A stretch of 64,000 nt of DNA from Streptomyces sclerotialus (GTDB taxonomy: Bacteria > Actinomycetota > Actinomycetes > Streptomycetales > Streptomycetaceae). The DNA is taken from NCBI RefSeq assembly GCF_040907265.1, contig NZ_JBFOHP010000002.1, positions 1,860,001-1,924,000 on the forward strand, given 5' to 3'. The stretch's first letter is position 1. Each line of letters starts with the position of its first letter. Of this stretch, positions 59,170 through 64,000 are shown piece after piece. Position numbers and translations under genes: made by a program. Under the pieces are notes generated by a model. The model was given only the letters and a program-made list of their open reading frames with translations. It had not been told where the DNA came from and searched no databases.

Positions 59170-60756
59170 TCACTCCTCCGAGCTCTTGCTGATCTCCCAG
59201 AAGCGGAAGACCGTCGAGGAGTCCAGGGTCCACTCCAGGCCGGAGACGGTGTCCCGGGCCACGGCGTACTGCTTGCCCTGCCACAGCGGGATGACCGGCA
59301 GCTCGTCGGCGACGATCTGCTGCACCTCGCGGTAGTCCTTCTTGGTGGCGCCACGGTCGGGCTCGGCGGCGGTCCCGGGCAGCAGGCCTCGGGTGATCCG
59401 TGCCGAGTCGTAGCCGTTGTTCAGGACGTTGCCCTTGCCGAAGAAGGGCTGGGTGAAGTTGTCGGGGTCCGGGTAGTCGGGGACCCAGCCCTTGACGTAC
59501 ACGGGGTACTTGCCGGCGGCGACGCCCTTCTCGTACTCCTCGAACGGCACGCTCTTGACCTTGGCGTCGAAGAGGCCGCTGGCGTTGAGCTGCTGCGCGA
59601 TCTCCTGGAGCGCCGCGTCGGTGTCGGGGCCGTAGCGGGTCGGGGTGGACCAGAGGGTGAGCTCGGCCTTGCCCTGGATGCCGGCGGAGCGGAGCGCCGC
59701 CTCGGCCTTGTCGCGCTGCGGACGGGACCCGTAGGTGTCGAAGAAGGCCGTGCTGTGGCCGGTGATGCCGGCCGGGACGATGGAGAAGAGCGGCTCGACG
59801 GTGCGCTGGTAGACGTCGCGGACCAGGGAGGCGCGGTCGATGGTGTACGCCATGGCCTTGCGGACGCCGAGCTTGCCGGCGACCGGGTCCTTGGTGTTGA
59901 GGACCAGGTGCATGACCTCGGCGCTGTCGCCCTCGACGACCTGGGTGCGGCCGCTGTCGACGGCCTGGTCGAGGTCGGCGATGTCCTTGGTGGCGAGGCC
60001 GCGGTAGGCGACGTCGATCTTGCCGCCCTGCACGGCGTGCTTCAGCGTCGTCTGGGAGTCGAAGAACTTCATGGTCACGCCGGAGTTCTTGACCTTGGCG
60101 GGCCCCTTGTAGGAGGGGTTGACCGAGAAGGTGGCCTGCTTGCTGCCGTAGCTGTCGAGCTGGTAGACGCCGGAGCCGACGGCCTGGCCGTCGGTGCGGA
60201 GCTTGTCGGCCGGGTATTCGTTGTGGTCGACGATGGAGCCGGCGCCGGAGGCGATCTTCATGGGGAAGGTCGCGTCGGGCGTCTTGAGGTGGAAGACGAC
60301 GGTCTTGTCGTCCGGCGTCCGGATCTCGTCCAGGCCGGCGAACATGACGGCCGGGCCCTTCTCGTCGTTGATCCGCAGGGTGCGGTCGAAGGAGTACTTC
60401 ACGTCCTTGGACGTGAGGGCGTCCCCGTTGCTGAACTTCAGCCCGTCCTTGAGGGTGCAGCGGTAGACCTTGCTGCTGTTGTCGGTGAAGGTGCAGCTCT
60501 TGGCGGCTTCCGGCTGGGGGGTGGTGCTGCCCTTGGGGAAGCTGATCAGGGACTGGAAGACGTTGTTGAACAGCAGCCAGGACACGGGGTCGTAGCCGGC
60601 CGCCGGGTCGATCGACTGGATCTTGTCGGTCATGCCCATGACCACAGGTTCGCCGACCCCGGCACCCTCGTCGTCGCCCGCCCCACAGCCGGCCAGCAGG
60701 GCTGCGGCCAGCCCCGCACACAAGGGGGCGGCGAGCAGCTGGTCACGTTTCCTCAC
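59170..60756 (-). CDS. Family-5 substrate-binding lipoprotein (oligopeptide/solute type), copy A
   Basis: A 528-residue exported receptor (SBP_bac_5). Lipobox LLAGCGAG after MRKRDQLLAAPL, then YRCTLKDGLKFSNGDALTSK, the DV.YSFDR hallmark (VKYSFDRTLRI) and KGWVPDYPDPDNFTQPFFG. GTG at 60756 has GAGGAAAG in front; a GTG 15 bp upstream lies in that site. It ends RFWEISKSSEE. No permease or ATPase gene is adjacent. Copy B lies upstream with about one third to one half identity by eye. Confidence 0.9.
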   Translation of the reverse strand: MRKRDQLLAAPLCAGLAAALLAGCGAGDDEGAGVGEPVVMGMTDKIQSIDPAAGYDPVSWLLFNNVFQSLISFPKGSTTPQPEAAKSCTFTDNSSKVYRCTLKDGLKFSNGDALTSKDVKYSFDRTLRINDEKGPAVMFAGLDEIRTPDDKTVVFHLKTPDATFPMKIASGAGSIVDHNEYPADKLRTDGQAVGSGVYQLDSYGSKQATFSVNPSYKGPAKVKNSGVTMKFFDSQTTLKHAVQGGKIDVAYRGLATKDIADLDQAVDSGRTQVVEGDSAEVMHLVLNTKDPVAGKLGVRKAMAYTIDRASLVRDVYQRTVEPLFSIVPAGITGHSTAFFDTYGSRPQRDKAEAALRSAGIQGKAELTLWSTPTRYGPDTDAALQEIAQQLNASGLFDAKVKSVPFEEYEKGVAAGKYPVYVKGWVPDYPDPDNFTQPFFGKGNVLNNGYDSARITRGLLPGTAAEPDRGATKKDYREVQQIVADELPVIPLWQGKQYAVARDTVSGLEWTLDSSTVFRFWEISKSSEE

Positions 60757-60842
60757 GTGCGCTTTCCTCACAGTTGGTGTCGCGGTTGCCTGCCGACGAG
60801 GCCGTCGGCCGATGAGAGCGAGGGGTTCGCTCTGCGGGCGGA

Positions 60843-60872
60843 CCGGCCGGTGCCCGGGCGGGCGCCGGCCGG
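60843..60872. terminator. 13-bp hairpin between the two binding-protein genes
   Basis: CCGGCCGGTGCCC (60843-60855) pairs with 60860-60872 with one G-T pair and a 4-nt loop. It lies 14 bp past the copy B stop, so copy A probably has its own promoter. Confidence 0.7.
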
Positions 60873-60886
60873 CCGTTGCTCCGGCG

Positions 60887-62494
60887 TCAGTCGGCGACGC
60901 CGCGGCCCAGTTCCCAGATCTGCAGCGCGGAGGAGGAGTTCAGCGCCCACTCCACGCCGGTGATGTCGTCTCGCGCGGCGACGTACTGCTTGCCCTGCCA
61001 CAGCGGCAGGACGGGCACGTCGTCGGCCACGATGTCCTGTGCCCGCTTGAAGCTGCCGGCGGCGGCGTTACGGTCGGCCTGCTGGCGGGTGGCCGGGATC
61101 AGCTGGTCCTCGATCTCGCGGTTGCGGTACGGGGAGCCGAGGAAGTTCCCCTTGCCGATGAAGGGCGCGAGGTAGTTGTCGGCGTCCGGGATGTCGGCGT
61201 ACCAGCCCATCCCCCAGACCGGGTACTTGCCCTTGGCGGAGTCCTCGCGGAACGTCTGCCAGCTGTCCACGCCCTTGAGCGTCACGTCGAAGACCCCGTC
61301 CTTGTTCAGCTGCTGCCGCAGTTCCTTGAACTCGTCCTCGGTGATCGAGCCGTAGTGGTTCTCGGTGTACGCGAGGGTGATCTTCACCGGCGTGTTGATG
61401 CCGGCGCTCCGCAGGATGCGCTTGGCCTCGGCCGGGTCGGGATTGCCGTACTTGCTGAAGAAGGAGTTGACGTGGCCGGTGAGGCCGGTCGGCACCAGAG
61501 AGTACAGCGGGTCGCCGGTGTGCGCGTACACGTCGCGGACGAGCGCCGAGCGGTCGACCATCTGGGCCATGGCCTGGCGTACGGCCTTGTTGCGTACGGC
61601 GGGCGCGTCGGTGTTGAAGGCGAGGTACCGGATCTCCTGGCCGGGCATCTCCTGGAGCACGACGTGGGAGTCCCGGGCGTTCTCCAGGCCCTCGACCTGA
61701 TGCGGCGACAGGGTGCGGTTCATCAGGTCGATGTCGCCCTTGCGCAGCGCCTTCTCCATGGCGTCCGCGTCGTCGAAGAACCGCATCTCGACCTTGTCGT
61801 TCTGCGGCTCGATGCCACCCTTGTACTCGGGGTTGCGGGTGAAGACGGCCTTGGTGACGCGGTTGCCGCTGTGCTCGGCCTTGAGCTGGTACGGGCCGGA
61901 GCCGACCAGGTCGAAGCCCTTGTAGAGGGCGTTGCGCGGGTAGACCTTGTGGTCGACGATCGCGGCGGCGGGGGTGGCGAGCTTCTGCGGGAAGGTGGCG
62001 TCGGGCTTCTTGAGGTGGAAGACCACCTCGTGCCTGCCGGAGGTCTCGACGGTGTCGATGTTGTCCATCAGCGACACCGGACCGTTGGCGTTGTCGATCC
62101 GCAGCATCCGGTCGACGGAGAACTTCACGTCGGCGGCGGTGAGCGGGTCGCCGTTGGAGAACGTCAGGCCGTCGCGGAGGGTGCAGCGGTACTGCTCGTT
62201 CCGGGTGTCACGGAAGCCGCAGGAGCGGGCCGCCTCGGGGACCGGCTCGGTGCCGGTACGGGGCAGCCGCATCAGGGTCTGGAAGGTGCCGCGGAGTACG
62301 TTCCAGGCGCCGACGTCGTACGTCTGGACGGGATCGAAGGGGGCCGGGGCCGCCTTCGACGCCTCGATGGTGTCCGTGGTGCCGACGACGATCGCCTTAC
62401 CGTCCCCACCTGCGCTGTCGTCGCTGCCGCAGGCGGCGAGCACAGGGGCGAGCAGACCGGCCAGGACCGGCAGCACCAAGGTCTTGCGATTCAT
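60887..62494 (-). CDS. Family-5 substrate-binding lipoprotein, copy B
   Basis: A 535-residue receptor. Signal peptide MNRKTLVLPVLAGLLAPVLA and lipobox LAACGSDD are clear. It has YRCTLRDGLTFSNGDPLTAA, DVKFSVDRMLRID and GMGWYADIPDADNYLAPFIG, and ends LQIWELGRGVAD. ATG at 62494 begins the signal peptide. Relation to copy A is seen throughout (VADDVPVLPLWQGKQYVAARDD against VADELPVIPLWQGKQYAVARDT in part). Ligands are probably peptides or similar; no transporter partner is nearby. Confidence 0.9.
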   Translation of the reverse strand: MNRKTLVLPVLAGLLAPVLAACGSDDSAGGDGKAIVVGTTDTIEASKAAPAPFDPVQTYDVGAWNVLRGTFQTLMRLPRTGTEPVPEAARSCGFRDTRNEQYRCTLRDGLTFSNGDPLTAADVKFSVDRMLRIDNANGPVSLMDNIDTVETSGRHEVVFHLKKPDATFPQKLATPAAAIVDHKVYPRNALYKGFDLVGSGPYQLKAEHSGNRVTKAVFTRNPEYKGGIEPQNDKVEMRFFDDADAMEKALRKGDIDLMNRTLSPHQVEGLENARDSHVVLQEMPGQEIRYLAFNTDAPAVRNKAVRQAMAQMVDRSALVRDVYAHTGDPLYSLVPTGLTGHVNSFFSKYGNPDPAEAKRILRSAGINTPVKITLAYTENHYGSITEDEFKELRQQLNKDGVFDVTLKGVDSWQTFREDSAKGKYPVWGMGWYADIPDADNYLAPFIGKGNFLGSPYRNREIEDQLIPATRQQADRNAAAGSFKRAQDIVADDVPVLPLWQGKQYVAARDDITGVEWALNSSSALQIWELGRGVAD

Positions 62495-62869
62495 CGTCGG
62501 CAGGTTCCTTATCAGCGCAGAGGTGTTGCTCGCGTCGACATTAGTAGGAACGGTCAGCGGGTCCGTGACACAGCAGAGTTGAGCGCATATCACGCCGGGA
62601 TAACGCTCCCGGGGTGACCGATATCCGGACACCGGAACGATTCGTACGCCGGTTGACCAATCCGGACACTTACCCCCGCCGGACCCCCCCATCACACCCC
62701 CTTGGATCAGACTTCGCCCCTTCTGTCGAGGGGGTGGCGGGTGAGGAACGTCACGGATCCAAATGCAACCGGCGGCATGGTAATTCAATGACTGCATTAG
62801 TCACGGAAAATGAGCGGTCCACTCCTCAGCGTCCCTTCCCCCTTTCCCGTGACGACGCTCAGTGCCCGG
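62495..62869. other. Intergenic region upstream of copy B binding protein
   Basis: A 375-bp stretch without a convincing gene. On the minus strand TACTAA (62546-62541) is a candidate -10 for copy B. A TGACT-N5-AGTCA dyad lies at 62789-62803. The part from about 62750 to 62820 is less GC-rich than its surroundings. Confidence 0.5.
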
Positions 62870-63571
62870 TCATCGCTTTTCCGTGATGAGCGACCGCAGA
62901 AATGGCAGATCGACCTCTTCCAGGGACCCTACGACGGTCCGCGTGGGGGTCGGCTCGATCGGCAGCAGCGACGGCACCGCGACCACCCGGCAGCCCGCCG
63001 CCTCGGCCGCCGTCACGCCGGTCACGGTGTCCTCCACCACCGCGCAGCGTGCCGGGTCCACGCCGAGCCGGGCAGCGGCGGTGAGGTACGGGTCCGGGTG
63101 CGGCTTCGTGCGGGCGAGGTCGTCACCGGCGAGGGTGAGGTGGAAGTGCTCCGCGCCCAGCGAATCGAGCATGCGGTCGATGATGTCGCGGTGCGAGGCG
63201 GAGACCAGCGCGGTCGGCACCTGGTGGGCCGCCAGCTCGGCCAGCAGCCGGCGGGCCCCCGGCATGAGCGGCACGCCGCGCGCGATCCGGTCGGCGAACC
63301 GGGCGTTGAGCAGCACGGTCAGCTCGGCGAGCGCGATCGTGGCACCGGTGGCCTGGATCAGGTACGAGGCACTGCGGCTCATCGGCCCGCCGACCACCAC
63401 TTGGCGGTGCGCCTCGTCCAGTACGTACCCGAGGTCGGCGAAGACCTCGGCCTCCGCCTCCCACCAGAAGTTCTCGGTGTCGACGAGGGTGCCGTCCAGA
63501 TCGAGGAAGACGGCCTGGAGGGTGGAGCCTTCGGCCGTTCGGGTGCCGACGGCGGGGATGCTGCTGGTCAT
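62870..63571 (-). CDS. HAD-superfamily phosphatase, beta-phosphoglucomutase-like
   Basis: A 233-residue cytosolic HAD subclass-I enzyme with helical cap. Motif I is VFLDLDGTLVDTENFWWEAE, motif II VSASHRD, motif III Lys in ARTKPHPDPYL, motif IV VVEDTVTGVTAAEAAG. All catalytic residues are present. ATG at 63571. It is about 180 bp downstream of metH and may use its transcript only by read-through of two hairpins. Confidence 0.88.
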   Translation of the reverse strand: MTSSIPAVGTRTAEGSTLQAVFLDLDGTLVDTENFWWEAEAEVFADLGYVLDEAHRQVVVGGPMSRSASYLIQATGATIALAELTVLLNARFADRIARGVPLMPGARRLLAELAAHQVPTALVSASHRDIIDRMLDSLGAEHFHLTLAGDDLARTKPHPDPYLTAAARLGVDPARCAVVEDTVTGVTAAEAAGCRVVAVPSLLPIEPTPTRTVVGSLEEVDLPFLRSLITEKR

Positions 63572-63701
63572 CCGTACACCTCCGTTGCAGGGGTCCCCGG
63601 AGGGACAAAAGGGCCGGCCGCCATTCCCTGGGGAAGGACGACCGGCCGCTACCGGACCGATAAGTGTACGACTGTGCCGGTCCGTACGCTTCGGTGCCCG
63701 A

Positions 63702-63732
63702 CCGGAGGCCCGGCTTCGGGCCGGGCCTCCGG
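63702..63732. terminator. 12-bp perfect hairpin after metH
   Basis: CCGGAGGCCCGG pairs exactly with 63721-63732 around a 7-nt loop containing CTTCGG, 16 bp beyond the metH stop. Confidence 0.85.
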
Positions 63733-63748
63733 TCAGCGGTTCACCGTG

Positions 63749-64000
63749 CTACCGCGCGTTGAAGTACTTCGCCTCCGGGTGGTGGATGACGATGGCGTCC
63801 GTGGACTGCTCGGGGTGGAGCTGGAACTCCTCGGAGAGCTGGACGCCGATCCGCTCCGGCTGGAGCAGGTCCGCGATCTTCGCGCGGTCCTCCAGGTCCG
63901 GGCAGGCGCCGTACCCGAGGGAGAAGCGCGCACCGCGGTACTTCAGCGCGAACATGTCCTCCATCTCGGTGGGGTCCTCGCCCTGGAAGCCCAGCTCGGC
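63749..64000 (-). CDS. metH: Cobalamin-dependent methionine synthase, C-terminal end only
   Basis: The last 83 residues of MetH; the 5' part lies beyond position 64000. The visible piece belongs to the AdoMet-binding reactivation domain: RGARFSLGYGACPDLEDRAK, LLQPERIGVQLSEEFQLHPE and IVIHHPEAKYFNAR at the end. The enzyme methylates homocysteine from 5-methyltetrahydrofolate. No cobalamin riboswitch can be assessed since the start is outside the window. Confidence 0.93.
   Translation of the reverse strand, partial: AELGFQGEDPTEMEDMFALKYRGARFSLGYGACPDLEDRAKIADLLQPERIGVQLSEEFQLHPEQSTDAIVIHHPEAKYFNAR

Noticed and set aside
62614..62886. 90-codon plus-strand frame in the gap before the HAD phosphatase gene
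   Set aside because: No ribosome site, unusual composition, and it runs into the 3' end of the HAD gene on the other strand.

Overview
The window is a high-GC actinobacterial chromosome segment, almost certainly Streptomyces. Codon third positions are strongly G/C, GTG and TTG starts are common, and the gene order matches the S. coelicolor chromosome core from about SCO1596 to SCO1657 (synteny recalled, not searched). It carries the Pup-proteasome locus, DmdR-type iron regulation and the glnA4/epuRI ethanolamine locus. I found no tRNA or rRNA gene, IS element, prophage or CRISPR array, and no disrupted gene apart from those cut by the window edges.

Layout. 1-2.7 kb: an rRNA methyltransferase cut by the left edge, and infC-rpmI-rplT with an attenuator-like leader and an apparent AUC start for infC. 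2.7-11.2 kb: DUF1844, aquaporin, SseB-like protein, a mycosin protease with a coupled membrane protein, a PLP enzyme, a DUF2510 protein and a secreted HAD phosphatase. 11.3-18.1 kb: an ethanolamine-utilisation island. On the minus strand lie glnA4, an aldehyde dehydrogenase and an SDR; divergently lie epuRI, an Eat-type ethanolamine permease and a PuuD-like gamma-glutamyl hydrolase. 18.1-25.2 kb: small accessory modules (cupin-XRE regulator/ASST-like propeller/NCS2 permease; HAD; LysR/TDT exporter; a cytosolic metal-receptor-like protein). 25.3-29.3 kb: an osmoprotectant ABC importer whose permease carries two substrate-binding domains. 29.6-33.9 kb: 5'-3' exonuclease, an iron-box siderophore-interacting protein, and MerR with an ABA4-like membrane pair.

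33.9-53.2 kb: the proteostasis block. It runs HelY helicase, tatC, tatA, two small proteins, pafC, pafB, two FKBPs, pafA (9 bp behind an MFS gene with a divergent LacI gene), prcA, prcB, an endonuclease VII-like gene overlapping prcB, pup, dop and arc. Together these ligate Pup (PafA), remove it (Dop), unfold substrates (ARC) and degrade them (PrcAB); PafBC is the DNA-damage activator in mycobacteria. 53.4-64 kb: ferredoxin, secreted protein, trmI, M50 site-2 protease, RecB-type Fe-S nuclease coupled to an orphan response regulator, two paralogous family-5 binding lipoproteins, a HAD phosphatase, and the 3' end of metH cut by the right edge.

Most gene ends are marked by long, near-perfect GC-rich hairpins without U-tracts. 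The strongest leads are the complete gamma-glutamyl ethanolamine pathway with its own permease, the AUC start and attenuator of infC, the tandem-receptor osmoprotectant importer with a structured leader, the uncharacterised cupin-XRE/propeller/NCS2 module, and 31-bp tandem repeats in the lacI-MFS-pafA control region.
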